Made by a program: the position numbers and the translations under genes. A stretch of 64,000 nucleotides of DNA from DATEKX01 sp963726785 (lineage in GTDB: Bacteria > Acidobacteriota > Blastocatellia > UBA7656): contig CAVSDJ010000010.1 in NCBI GenBank assembly GCA_963726785.1, positions 434,001 to 498,000 on the forward strand, read 5' to 3'. Of the stretch, positions 45,341 through 54,387 are shown piece after piece (the stretch's first letter is position 1; each line of letters opens with the position of its first letter). Under the pieces are notes generated by a model. It did not search any database. It had not been told where the DNA came from and saw only the letters and a program-made list of their open reading frames with translations.

Positions 45341-46768
45341 TCAATCACGCTGCGCAAAACAATAGAGCGCGCTTCGAGTCCGTATGTATATCTTTCCATC
45401 GGCAATCGCAGGCGTGGCGAAACACTCATCGTCAAGATTGTTCACCTTCAATATCTCCCACTCGCCGCCCGCTTTCAACACAGAAACGGCTCCGCTCTGA
45501 CTGACAAGATATACTTTGTCATCGGCGGCAACGGGCGAGGCGAAGTATTTATCAATCGCGCCTTGCAGCCGACCTTGCTTGATGACGTTGCCCGTCGCCG
45601 GGTCGAACGTGATCAACACGCCGCCGTCGTTGACCATGTAGAGCGCGCCTTTGTAAAGCAATGTAGAAGGAACCTGCGGGACAGGTCTTTGATAGCGCCA
45701 GCGGATGCTCGTTTGAGTCATGTCGCCGCGCCCTCCGAGCTTTATAGACAGCAGCCCGTTTTCAGCCGACATCATCGAGCGATACATGTCCCATTCTTTC
45801 GCCGTCAAGTATCCATCTTTGTCCAGATCGAATACTACGAAATAATCTTTGGACTTCGTGCGTTCATCAGGCCCTTCGGCCAGCGAGATGCGACCGTCTT
45901 TATCAGCATCGGCTTTCGGCAGGACTTCCTCGAAAGGCGGAACGGCTATCTGCTTGCCAGGTTGATTTTCAGGAAAGCCCCATCCATTGATGTAGAGCGT
46001 ATCGCCGTCAAGAACAGGAACTGATTTCATCTCGCAGGCCAGGCCGCGCACCCACCAGACTTTTTCGCCGTTCTCGACTGAATAAGCCGTCAATTGAAAC
46101 GATTCAGGAATCACTATCTGCGCAGGCCCGCCCTTCGGCTTATAGAGAATGGGCGTTGAATAGCCGGAGACCACCCAAGGCCGATTAACCTTCCACTTGA
46201 CGCGACCGCTCGTTTTATCCACTGCTATCAGGAATGAATTCGTATCCTGATCGCACGGCATCACGACTTTGTCATCTACAAGTATGGGTGAAGCTCCCAT
46301 TCCGTAAAATGTGTTGAATGGGCCGAGCGGAACTCTCCAACGCTCCTTGCCTTCGGGCGAGTAAGAGATCATTCCGAAATCCTGAAAGAAGACATACGCG
46401 TTTTCGCCATCGGTAACAGGGCTTGGAGAAGCAGGATTGTTGGGCTTCAAAAGCCGGTCATTGCGGTTGTGTGGCACTTCGCGCTGCCAGAGCAGTTTGC
46501 CTGTCTTTCGATCTACGCAGATGGTGAAAAGTTTATTGCCCTCAAATCCCGTCATGAAAATGCGGTCGCGGCCAAGCACAGGGGATGAGTGGCCTGCCGG
46601 CAAAGCAGTCTTCCATATCACGTTTCGTTCCGGCCCAAACTCAACCGGCAAGTGCGTCGTATTGGATATGCCCGTTCCGTTCGGGCCGCGAAACTGTGAC
46701 CAATCATCGGCAAACGACTGGCCGATGCAGAAAAACGCCACTACAAGCGCCATCACATATTTATACAT
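45341..46768 (-). CDS. Exported PQQ-like beta-propeller protein 6 with EF-hand insert
   Basis: 475 residues from ATG 46768 (GAGAGGG upstream). Signal peptide, then DWSQFRGPNGTGISNTTHLP. Blades as in its neighbours (CVDRKTGKLLWQRE, AVDKTSGRVKWKV). At about residues 283-330 two EF-hand loops, DADKDGRISLAE and DLDKDGYLTAKEW, are inserted between blades, so calcium should bind outside the propeller core. Ends IYIRTRSALYCFAQ. Lone member of the array with this insert. Confidence 0.86.
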   Translation of the reverse strand: MYKYVMALVVAFFCIGQSFADDWSQFRGPNGTGISNTTHLPVEFGPERNVIWKTALPAGHSSPVLGRDRIFMTGFEGNKLFTICVDRKTGKLLWQREVPHNRNDRLLKPNNPASPSPVTDGENAYVFFQDFGMISYSPEGKERWRVPLGPFNTFYGMGASPILVDDKVVMPCDQDTNSFLIAVDKTSGRVKWKVNRPWVVSGYSTPILYKPKGGPAQIVIPESFQLTAYSVENGEKVWWVRGLACEMKSVPVLDGDTLYINGWGFPENQPGKQIAVPPFEEVLPKADADKDGRISLAEGPDERTKSKDYFVVFDLDKDGYLTAKEWDMYRSMMSAENGLLSIKLGGRGDMTQTSIRWRYQRPVPQVPSTLLYKGALYMVNDGGVLITFDPATGNVIKQGRLQGAIDKYFASPVAADDKVYLVSQSGAVSVLKAGGEWEILKVNNLDDECFATPAIADGKIYIRTRSALYCFAQRD

Positions 46769-46961
46769 AAAAGCCCTCTCGCGGTACTGTTGTCTTCTCT
46801 CATAATCATATGCCGGGGCACACAGGCTGGAACATTCTAGCAACCGCTATAGACGGTTGCAATTTGCCGAACCCTTATGCGATAGTACGCTGGCCTTTTG
46901 CAGCAGGCGATCAGGCTCATGTGCCCTTAAGAATATTTAGTTCTCTGGAAGATGGAGTCAA

Positions 46962-47055
46962 TTCACCGCAGAGGCGCAGAAGACGCAGAGGGGGCGCAGA
47001 GGAATAATAGTTTTTCTCTGCGTAATCTCTGCGTACTCTGCGCCTCTGCGGTGAG
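46962..47055. repeat. Family A palindrome; right end supplies a ribosome-binding site
   Basis: TTCACCGCAGAGGCGCAGAA at left and CTGCGCCTCTGCGGTGAG at right. The terminal GGTGAG lies 6 bases before the ATG of the DUF3311 gene and appears to be its Shine-Dalgarno sequence. Confidence 0.8.
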
Positions 47056-47061
47056 TCTTCA

Positions 47062-47331
47062 ATGAAACCAGCACTATTTGTTATCATCGTCGTCGCTCTT
47101 TGCTTCCTGCATCAGGATTTCTGGTTCTGGCGCACGGCGCATCCTCTTCTGTTCGGCTTCATTCCCATAGGACTTTCCTATCACGCGGGTTTTGCCATTC
47201 TCACTTCGCTCGCATTGTGGCTGTTGGTCAACAAGGCGTGGCCCGCGCACCTCGAAGAAGAGATTGAGCACAACAGCTCAACGCAAAGCGACAGCTTGCA
47301 ATCTAATGCTCAGGAGGATCGGGCAAGTTGA
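47062..47331 (+). CDS. DUF3311-like small membrane protein
   Basis: 89 residues with two membrane segments (about 4-20 and 40-57) and the motif LHQDFWFWRTAHPLLFGFIP, typical of the short proteins (DUF3311) encoded just before sodium:solute symporters. The C-terminal tail is acidic and soluble. It overlaps the symporter gene by 4 bases (TTGA). Probably an accessory subunit. Confidence 0.8.
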   Translation: MKPALFVIIVVALCFLHQDFWFWRTAHPLLFGFIPIGLSYHAGFAILTSLALWLLVNKAWPAHLEEEIEHNSSTQSDSLQSNAQEDRAS

Positions 47332-49010
47332 TCCCGGCGATTTTCGTTTTTGCCTATCTTGCTGTCGTTCTCTACATCGGCATCTTTGCCTTTCGTAAAT
47401 CAACCGGTCGCGAAAAAGCTGAAGACTATTTTTTAGCCAGCCGTTCTCTCGGCCCGTATGTTTTTCTGCTCTCTTTATTCGGGACCAACATGACGGCCTT
47501 TGCGATACTGGGGTCATCGGGCCACGCTTTCAATAACGGGATAGTAACATTCAGCTTGATGGCTTCATCATCGGCGCTGGTCGTTCCTCTGACGCTTTTT
47601 CTGATAGGGACTCGCGTGTGGGCGCTCGGAAAAAAATATGGCTTCATGACTCCCGTGCAGATGTTTCGCGACCGCTGGGAGTGCAGTCACATCGGCACTG
47701 TGATCTTTGTCGTTCAAGCGGCCTTGCTGATTCCATACATCATCATCGGAGTGATGGGCGGAGGCACGGCTTTGAGCACAATCAGCGGCGGCAGAGTTCC
47801 TTACTGGTTCGGCGGCGCTATAGTTGCCTTGGTCGTGATGTGTTATGTCTTCTTCGGAGGAATGCGTGGCACGGCCTGGGTCAACGCTTTTCAGACAACG
47901 CTCTTTTTATGCTTCGGGGCCATTGCGCTCGTAGTGATCGGCGCGGGGATGGGCGGCTTTCGCCAGTCCGCCGAAGCTATGCTCGCTTCGCCTGCGACAT
48001 CCCCGCTACTCACACGCGAGCGCATCTCGCCGCTTTTCTTCTTCAGCTACATGTTCATTCCGCTCTCGTCCATCTGTTTTCCGCACATAACGCTTTTCTG
48101 TTTGACCGCGCGCAAAATGAGTCAGTTCAAAAAGACAATCATCTTTTACCCGATCTGCATAGTCGCGCTTTGGGTGCCTTGCATTTTTCTGGGCGTGATG
48201 GCTAATCGCCTGACGGACGTTCCTCAGATTCAGCAGAAGCTTGAAGCGCGAAGAACTCTTGTGGTCGAAGGCGCGAGCCTTTCGCCCGAAGAACGAGACG
48301 CGTTGCGCGGGAAGATGGGCGCGGACGATGTGCTGCTGCTTATGCTAGAACGTTACGCCCCGCTATGGCTCGCGGGTCTTTTGGGCGCGGGCATAATGGC
48401 GGCTGTTATGGCTAGCGATTCACAGATACTTGCTCTCTCGACTATGTTCACCGAAGACGTGTTCGCTTTTTATGGCGGCAAGAAACGTTTCGGCGAAGCG
48501 GCGCAGGTGCATACCGGCAGGCTCTTCATAGTAGTCATAACCATCTTTGCTTACACCGTAGCATTGCGGTTGCCTCAGACCATTTTTGATCTTGCGGTTC
48601 AATACGCCTTCTCAGGATATGCGGCGCTTTTTCCTCTCCTGATCGCGGCGCTGTTTTGGAAACGAAGCACAAAATGGGGAGCATTTGCGAGCACTGTGTG
48701 GGCGGCGCTTTCAGTGATAGCAGTCGCGGTGTTTCAGTCGCTAATTCCCGCGCCCGCGCCTGGGCCACCCGTAGTCGTATGGTCTGTCGCAGGCGTTGAA
48801 GTTCTTTCGCGCACGCCGGGCGGCACAGCAGTCTTTGGCTTTATGCCTGTTGTGCCGATGACTATTATTTCTGCGTTGTTGATGATCGCGGTCTCTATGA
48901 TTACATCGAAGCCGACCGTAGCTACGATCAAACGTTATTTTCCAGACAAACGAACAACCGAGCTTTCGACCCGACTCGAAGCTCCAATCGCAGGACAAGG
49001 ATCATTATGA
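47328..49010 (+). CDS. Sodium:solute symporter (SSS family)
   Basis: 560 residues, TTG start with AGGAGG upstream. About 13 membrane segments; FAYLAVVLYIGIFAFRKS and EDYFLASRSLGPYVFLLSL open the protein as in PanF/PutP-type carriers, and LLGAGIMAAVMASDSQILALSTMFTEDVF carries the conserved core of the LeuT-fold helix 8 region with its sodium site. Partner DUF3311 gene upstream and MFS gene downstream overlap it by 4 bases each. Substrate not clear; monocarboxylates or pantothenate are typical. Confidence 0.9.
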   Translation: MIPAIFVFAYLAVVLYIGIFAFRKSTGREKAEDYFLASRSLGPYVFLLSLFGTNMTAFAILGSSGHAFNNGIVTFSLMASSSALVVPLTLFLIGTRVWALGKKYGFMTPVQMFRDRWECSHIGTVIFVVQAALLIPYIIIGVMGGGTALSTISGGRVPYWFGGAIVALVVMCYVFFGGMRGTAWVNAFQTTLFLCFGAIALVVIGAGMGGFRQSAEAMLASPATSPLLTRERISPLFFFSYMFIPLSSICFPHITLFCLTARKMSQFKKTIIFYPICIVALWVPCIFLGVMANRLTDVPQIQQKLEARRTLVVEGASLSPEERDALRGKMGADDVLLLMLERYAPLWLAGLLGAGIMAAVMASDSQILALSTMFTEDVFAFYGGKKRFGEAAQVHTGRLFIVVITIFAYTVALRLPQTIFDLAVQYAFSGYAALFPLLIAALFWKRSTKWGAFASTVWAALSVIAVAVFQSLIPAPAPGPPVVVWSVAGVEVLSRTPGGTAVFGFMPVVPMTIISALLMIAVSMITSKPTVATIKRYFPDKRTTELSTRLEAPIAGQGSL

Positions 49011-50365
49011 CCAACGTAGAGCCTCTCGGAGGTGATTCGCGCCTCACCAAAGTTCAGTGGTTGATTTGCATAGTGGCCTGCATAGGCTTTGCCTTCGACA
49101 CGTATGAACTGCTGATGCTGCCGCTGATTCTGCGTCCGGCGCTTGAGCAACTCGGCGGGTTGCAGTTCGGCACTCCCGGTTACAACCAGTGGCGCGACTT
49201 GATGTTCTACGCCCCTGCGATTTGCGGCGGTATATTCGGGCTGCTCGGCGGGTATCTGACTGACCGGTTGGGGCGCAGAAGGATATTGACCTGGAGCATT
49301 CTGCTCTACGCGGTTTCAGCATTCGCCGCGGGGTTCTCTACTTCGCTTCCGATGCTGCTCGTGCTGCGCTGCGCGACGTTCGTCGGCGTGTGCGTCGAAT
49401 TCGTCGCTGCGGTCGCGTGGCTGGCCGAGTTGTTCCCTGAACCGAAGCGGCGCGAATCGGTCATCGGCTACACGCAAGCGTTTTCATCGCTTGGCGGTTT
49501 TATGGTGAGTCTGATGGCGCTGTTGATCGCCAACATTGCAGGGTCGCTGCCAGCGATTCACGGCGCGCACGACAACTGGCGATACCTGCTGATTTCGGGT
49601 CTCATCCCGGCCATCCCACTGATCATCATTCGGCCTTTCCTGCCCGAATCGCCCGTGTGGAAAGAGAAGAAGGCCGCCGGGACATTGAAGCGCCCAAGCT
49701 TTGCCGAAATCTTCCGGCCAGCTTATCGCAGAACGACGCTTGTTTCGGCGTTGATCTTCGCGTGCAGTTTGGGCGCGGCCTTCGGAGCCATTCAGCAATT
49801 GCCGCAGATCGTGCCCGGCCTTGTGCAAGTTGACCCCAATTTGCTGCCGCCGCAGCAACAAGCGGTAATGCAATCTACTATCGCTGGCGTGCAGACGATT
49901 CAAGAATTAGGCGGTCTGGTCGGGCGTTTCCTTTTGGCGTTTTTGGCAGTGCGGCTAGTGTCGCGCCGTAAATTGCTGCGCGTGTTTCAGGTTCCGGGTT
50001 TGATCATCGTGCCGCTCGTGTTTCTCTACCCGGCTGTGCATAACCTGACGCTTTTGAAGTACGGTGTTTTCTTCGCGGGACTATTCACTGTGGCGCAACT
50101 GAGTTTCTGGGGAAATTACTTGCCTCGCGTTTACCCGACGCATCTGCGCGGGACGGGTGAAAGTTTCGCGGCGAACGTCGGCGGTCGAATGATTGGAACA
50201 TCAGCCGCGCTTCTTACTACGCAGATCGCAGCCCGAATGCCGGGCGACAGTCCTTCCGCTCATTTGGCATACGCGGCTGCGGTCGTGGCTTTTATCGTTT
50301 ATGGTGTCGGGTTCATCGCAAGCTTCTGGCTGCCAGAGCCTAAGCAAGAGGAATTACCTGAATGA
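49007..50365 (+). CDS. MFS transporter
   Basis: 452 residues with 12 membrane segments. GGYLTDRLGRRRILTWS is the MFS loop 2-3 signature, and LAELFPEPKRRESVIGYTQA and YPTHLRGTGESFAANVGGRM match sugar/metabolite:H+ symporters. AAGGATC precedes the ATG, and the start overlaps the symporter stop by 4 bases. Two secondary transporters of different fold in one operon suggest uptake and export of related compounds (inference). Confidence 0.88.
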   Translation: MTNVEPLGGDSRLTKVQWLICIVACIGFAFDTYELLMLPLILRPALEQLGGLQFGTPGYNQWRDLMFYAPAICGGIFGLLGGYLTDRLGRRRILTWSILLYAVSAFAAGFSTSLPMLLVLRCATFVGVCVEFVAAVAWLAELFPEPKRRESVIGYTQAFSSLGGFMVSLMALLIANIAGSLPAIHGAHDNWRYLLISGLIPAIPLIIIRPFLPESPVWKEKKAAGTLKRPSFAEIFRPAYRRTTLVSALIFACSLGAAFGAIQQLPQIVPGLVQVDPNLLPPQQQAVMQSTIAGVQTIQELGGLVGRFLLAFLAVRLVSRRKLLRVFQVPGLIIVPLVFLYPAVHNLTLLKYGVFFAGLFTVAQLSFWGNYLPRVYPTHLRGTGESFAANVGGRMIGTSAALLTTQIAARMPGDSPSAHLAYAAAVVAFIVYGVGFIASFWLPEPKQEELPE

Positions 50366-50380
50366 TGAAATACCTTACTG

Positions 50381-50569
50381 CCGCGTTAGCGGCTGTATGA
50401 ATTTAGCCGTGTACTTCAGTGCACGGGTTGATTGAGTATGAGCGATCACGTCGCGTCAGCGACGATTGAATTTCGGTTCAGCCGTCGCTGACGCGACGAT
50501 TTGAGATTGGCTATCACAGCTTCCGTGCACTGAAGTACACGGCTAAAGTCATAGCGCCGCTACGCGGCT
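50381..50569. repeat. Large nested palindrome, family C
   Basis: Outer CCGCGTTAGCGGCT (50381-50394) with CGCCGCTACGCGGCT near 50555-50569; middle TTAGCCGTGTACTTCAGTGC (50403 on) with its complement at 50523-50546; inner CGTCGCGTCAGCGACG (50449-50464) with 50483-50498. It separates convergent genes. Confidence 0.82.
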
Positions 50570-50627
50570 GAATAGTTACGTAAGTTCATTACTTTCGTTT
50601 ACGCGGCTGAAGAATCACTGAAATTCA

Positions 50628-51965
50628 TTAGCTTCGTTGCGCTGTTTTTCTGGCGGATTGCATTGAAACCTCGCCCGCTTTTCTGATGTCGTAAGCTGCG
50701 TTGACGAAAGTTTGTAAATAAACAACCGCAGCCACCGCGAGCGCAACATAGGCTAATAGCATCAGGTCAAACAGCTTTGTGATAAATATTCCTGTTGCAA
50801 TCGCCAACAGCATCACCACTACAGTCGCCACGTGGAAATTCGTCCGATACCATACGCTGAAAATAACGATGAAGCTGAGTATCGCAATGAAGACTCCGAG
50901 CCGGTGCGGCAAGCCTAAAAGCAATGCGAGCGAAAAGTAGTAAACGACTACAAGACCGCGAACGAATTTCTGTAGCGTGTAATAGTCTTCCCAAAAGTAT
51001 GGGAAAAAAGCCGCGAGCGCCACGCAAGCAAGCAACAGATTCATTTCTCCTGCGGGAACGGCAATCGCCCAGACCAGCGAATAATGCCAGGTCAATATGA
51101 AATAAATTGGCATAAAGTTGCGCAGCCATTTCGCCTCGCGCCCCGGCCTTATCACTGTTAAATCAGCGATCAAGTATAAGTAATAGACAGCAACGGGCAG
51201 CCAGATGCGCCACCATGTTTGATTGAGCGTATCGCGCAGGCTCGCTACGAGAGTTGTTATGATGGCGGCAATCAGCGGCGCACATTCATAACTGCGAATG
51301 TGCGAAGGCGGCTGGCGATACCATTTCTCGAAATGCGCATCCCCGCGCAGCGCAGGGGCAAGCGAGCGATTGATGCTCGTCATAACTCGCTGCATCACTT
51401 CGCGTTGAAAATCCCTGTCATCTTTGTGATTTGTTCGCTCATCTTTGCTCAGATGAATAGGAGCGTGATAGCGAACGATGATCTTGGCGGGCTTAGGCAG
51501 CAGCTTATACTTAGGCCACGCCCGCGATGCGCCGCCTATGGTGATTGGCACAATCGCCGCGCCGGTTTCCAGTGCCAATCGCGCTACGCCTGATTTTAAC
51601 TCGCCCATCGGGCCGGACTCTGATCGCTGCCCTTCGGGAAATATGCCGAGCGCGTTATTGCTTTCGAGCACGCGCAAGGCTTCGCGATAAGCGGCCTCAC
51701 CTTTGCCGCGTCGTATGTCAACCGGAAACGCACCCAACGATCTTATGAGTCTGCCAAGCAGAGGAATCCTGAATAGCGCGTCCCATGCCATGTAACGTAT
51801 AACGCGTTTGATTGGCAGCGCGATCAAAAGAGGGTCGAGGAATGAAGGATGATTGCCTGCAAGAATGACAGCCCCGCTTTCGGGCACGTTCTCAAGCCCG
51901 TGATACTCTATGGCGAAGAATACGCGAAACAGCGGACGCCCAATTAGCTTTATCAAGGCAAGCAT
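50628..51965 (-). CDS. PlsC-type acyltransferase fused to a membrane domain
   Basis: 445 residues. The N-terminal 210 residues are a 1-acyl-glycerol-3-phosphate acyltransferase-like domain: NHPSFLDP (H39-x4-D44 catalytic pair) and GIFPEGQRSESG. From about residue 215 there are six to eight membrane segments with no family I recognise (LWAIAVPAGEMNLLLACVAL type sequence). Plain PlsC proteins end at about 240 residues, so the C-terminal half is an extra domain. It may transfer acyl chains to a membrane lipid or a lipid-linked substrate. Confidence 0.82.
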   Translation of the reverse strand: MLALIKLIGRPLFRVFFAIEYHGLENVPESGAVILAGNHPSFLDPLLIALPIKRVIRYMAWDALFRIPLLGRLIRSLGAFPVDIRRGKGEAAYREALRVLESNNALGIFPEGQRSESGPMGELKSGVARLALETGAAIVPITIGGASRAWPKYKLLPKPAKIIVRYHAPIHLSKDERTNHKDDRDFQREVMQRVMTSINRSLAPALRGDAHFEKWYRQPPSHIRSYECAPLIAAIITTLVASLRDTLNQTWWRIWLPVAVYYLYLIADLTVIRPGREAKWLRNFMPIYFILTWHYSLVWAIAVPAGEMNLLLACVALAAFFPYFWEDYYTLQKFVRGLVVVYYFSLALLLGLPHRLGVFIAILSFIVIFSVWYRTNFHVATVVVMLLAIATGIFITKLFDLMLLAYVALAVAAVVYLQTFVNAAYDIRKAGEVSMQSARKTAQRS

Positions 51966-51983
51966 AGATTTGAAGAAAAGTAG

Positions 51984-52096
51984 GAACTATGAATGATGAA
52001 TAATGAGCTACAGAGGAAAAGGAAGGAAGATTTGTTTTAGAGATAATACCACTTCCGTTTCCTCTTTTAATTCATCATTCATCATTCATAGTTCAT
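51984..52096. repeat. Palindromic repeat, family E
   Basis: GGAACTATGAATGATGAATA at left and AATTCATCATTCATCATTCA...AGTTCAT at right, enclosing a 60-base purine-rich loop. Lies between two minus-strand genes; matches the copy at 44752-44830. Confidence 0.7.
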
Positions 52097-52108
52097 ACTG
52101 TTTATTTC

Positions 52109-53227
52109 TCACTCTCCAAAGCAATAAAGCCGACCGTCTTGCGACCCGATTACAACTCGCCCTGCTGCGATGGCTGCCGATGCGGATATGGGAGCGCCCG
52201 CGTCGAACTCCCACACCTTTGCTCCGGTTTGAAAATCGAGCACATAAAATTTTCCGTCGTTCGAACCGACAAACACTCTGCCGTCGGCAATGGTCGGAGA
52301 AGATTCGACACGCGCTCGCGTTGTGAAAGTCCATAGCCTTTTGCCTGTGCTCGCGCTCATACAATGAACCATCTTGTCGCGGCCTCCGACGACGACTCTT
52401 CCGTTAGCCACTCCTGCCGAGGCGTAAAAGGGGAATTGTCTTTGCGGGTGTTTATATCGCCACATTATGCGACGAGTCTTCAGATTGACGCCGAGCACCT
52501 CGTTGTTGAAAGTTCCGTAAAACGCCGTGTCGCCTACAATCGCGGGCGAGGCTCCTGTGTAGGCTCCTGAAACTACTGTGTAGATTTCCTTGCCGTCAGC
52601 TATCCGAATCGCGCGAAACTGCTCATCACATCCTGCAATGTAGGCCACGCCGTTCGCCACTCCGGCGGTGCAATGAACCGGCCCTTCTGTCTTGAGTTTC
52701 CAGACCAGACTGCCGTTGCGCGCAGAGATGCAATATAGATGCTCGTCGTATGAACCGACCAGCACTTTATCGCCTATTACGACGGGAGAAGATTTGATTT
52801 CGGTGCCGGTCTTGAAAGTCCAGACCTTGCTGCCGCTGCTGGCGTTGACTGCATGAAGGACTCCGCTCAGGTCTCCGACGTAGACTATGCCATTGCTGAC
52901 ACACGGAGATGATGTTTCAATCTGCCCCGCTCGGTACTTCCACCTGACCGCGCCGTTATTCAAATCAAGCGCGACAAGATCGCCCGACTGCGAGCCGACA
53001 TAGATAGTTCCATTGGCGATTGCTGCCGATGATTCTATGGATTCGCCCGCTTCGTATGTCCATAGAAGTTTCAAATCCTTCGGCACGGTGGATTCCGATA
53101 TTCCTGTCAACTGCGGCGCGCCTCGAAACTGAGGCCATGCGTTCCATTGCGCGATAACCTGCGGATCGCTCGATAGAGTTGTGGAAGGCAAAAAGCAGAC
53201 GGTAAGCAAAAGGGCTAAAAAGCGCAC
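52109..53227 (-). CDS. Exported PQQ-like beta-propeller protein 7 (BamB-like)
   Basis: 372 residues from GTG 53227, preceded by GGAGG. Signal peptide VRFLALLLTVCFLPSTTLS. Start motif AWPQFRGAPQLTGISES, then seven regular blades (AIANGTIYVGSQSGDLVALD, VSNGIVYVGDLSGVLHAVN, TIADGRVFVGSNDGKFYVLD). The regular spacing and short length resemble BamB more than the other members of the array. It overlaps the end of the iron alcohol dehydrogenase gene by 13 bases and is probably co-transcribed with it. Confidence 0.84.
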   Translation of the reverse strand: MRFLALLLTVCFLPSTTLSSDPQVIAQWNAWPQFRGAPQLTGISESTVPKDLKLLWTYEAGESIESSAAIANGTIYVGSQSGDLVALDLNNGAVRWKYRAGQIETSSPCVSNGIVYVGDLSGVLHAVNASSGSKVWTFKTGTEIKSSPVVIGDKVLVGSYDEHLYCISARNGSLVWKLKTEGPVHCTAGVANGVAYIAGCDEQFRAIRIADGKEIYTVVSGAYTGASPAIVGDTAFYGTFNNEVLGVNLKTRRIMWRYKHPQRQFPFYASAGVANGRVVVGGRDKMVHCMSASTGKRLWTFTTRARVESSPTIADGRVFVGSNDGKFYVLDFQTGAKVWEFDAGAPISASAAIAAGRVVIGSQDGRLYCFGE

Positions 53228-54357
53228 CTGTAAACCTCCAGAGCTTCGATAGCAGAAAATGGTCGCGGATTGAAACGGCCTGTCCATTGCCCTGCGGCTT
53301 CTTCGGCAAGGACTGAAAGATCAGCCTCCGAAATGCCAATCTGACCTAGGTTGCTAGGCAGCCCGCCAGCCTCGATCAGTTGTTCGAGGCGCAAAGCCAT
53401 AGCTTTACTTGGATCATTGCCGTCAAACCCATCACCGGACATCTTCAATAGTTCGCTGTAAAGAGAATTGGCCGCCTGCCCGTTCCAGCGAACTACTGTT
53501 GGAAGCATCAACGCTATGGCGATGCCGTGAGCCGTGTCATAATGAGTAGTCAATGGATTGGCGCAGGCATGTGCAGCGCCAAGCATCGAGTTCTCGATTG
53601 CAAGCCCCGCGTAATACGCTCCAAGCTGCATCGCGCCTCGCGCCTGGATGTCGCGGGGATTGATGATAATTCGTTCGTAATTCGCCTCAAGCAACGCCCA
53701 GGCTTCGCGAGAAAAGAGCGCAGACAAAGCGTTGCGCTTTGTCGTGACGTAACTTTCGACCGCGTGAGATATTGCATCGAACCCGGCTGTCGCTGCTACG
53801 CTGGCGGGTTGTGAAAGAGTAAGATGCGGGTCGAGAATGGCGATTCGAAATGCCGCCTTCGCATCTCCGCACGCCATCTTCACGTGAGTCCGGGCGTCAG
53901 AGATCAAAGCGTAAGATTGAGCTTCGCTGCCCGTTCCGGCGGTGGTCGGAATCCCTATCATCGGCAGCATCGGTTTCGAAGCCTTGCCGAATCCCCAGTA
54001 GTCCTGAATAACTCCGCCGTTGGTCAGCAGAAAGTTGATTCCTTTGGCGCAGTCGAGCGAACTGCCGCCGCCAAGACCGACGATGGAATCTATCTGGAGT
54101 GAAGCGGCAAAATCACGCCCGGCTTCGATCATCAATGAAGTGGGATTCACCTCGAATTCATGAAAATCGAATACGCTGATATCTGACTTCTTGAGCAGTT
54201 GTGATGCTGCTTCTACGTACCCGCAATCGAGCAGCCCACGATCTGCAACCAGCAGTGTACGGCGAAAGCCAAGCGCGCGCGCCAGCGCGCCAAGTTGATC
54301 AAATGCTCCTTCGCCAAAGACGACCCGCGTGTGAGTTTGAAAATCGAATGACTCCAT
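53215..54357 (-). CDS. Iron-containing alcohol dehydrogenase
   Basis: 380 residues, no signal. NAD-binding GLGGGSSLDCAKG (about 94-106), PTTAGTGSE, and the metal ligands D194 and H198 in GFDAISHAVES, H263 in AAHACANPL and H277 in YDTAHG are all present. Family III (Fe-type) dehydrogenase that interconverts alcohols and aldehydes in the cytoplasm. Substrate unknown. Its neighbours are propeller genes; whether its product is linked to them is not shown. Confidence 0.92.
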   Translation of the reverse strand: MESFDFQTHTRVVFGEGAFDQLGALARALGFRRTLLVADRGLLDCGYVEAASQLLKKSDISVFDFHEFEVNPTSLMIEAGRDFAASLQIDSIVGLGGGSSLDCAKGINFLLTNGGVIQDYWGFGKASKPMLPMIGIPTTAGTGSEAQSYALISDARTHVKMACGDAKAAFRIAILDPHLTLSQPASVAATAGFDAISHAVESYVTTKRNALSALFSREAWALLEANYERIIINPRDIQARGAMQLGAYYAGLAIENSMLGAAHACANPLTTHYDTAHGIAIALMLPTVVRWNGQAANSLYSELLKMSGDGFDGNDPSKAMALRLEQLIEAGGLPSNLGQIGISEADLSVLAEEAAGQWTGRFNPRPFSAIEALEVYRCAF

Positions 54358-54387
54358 GTATCAATGATCAATAATCGATAGCCAGTC

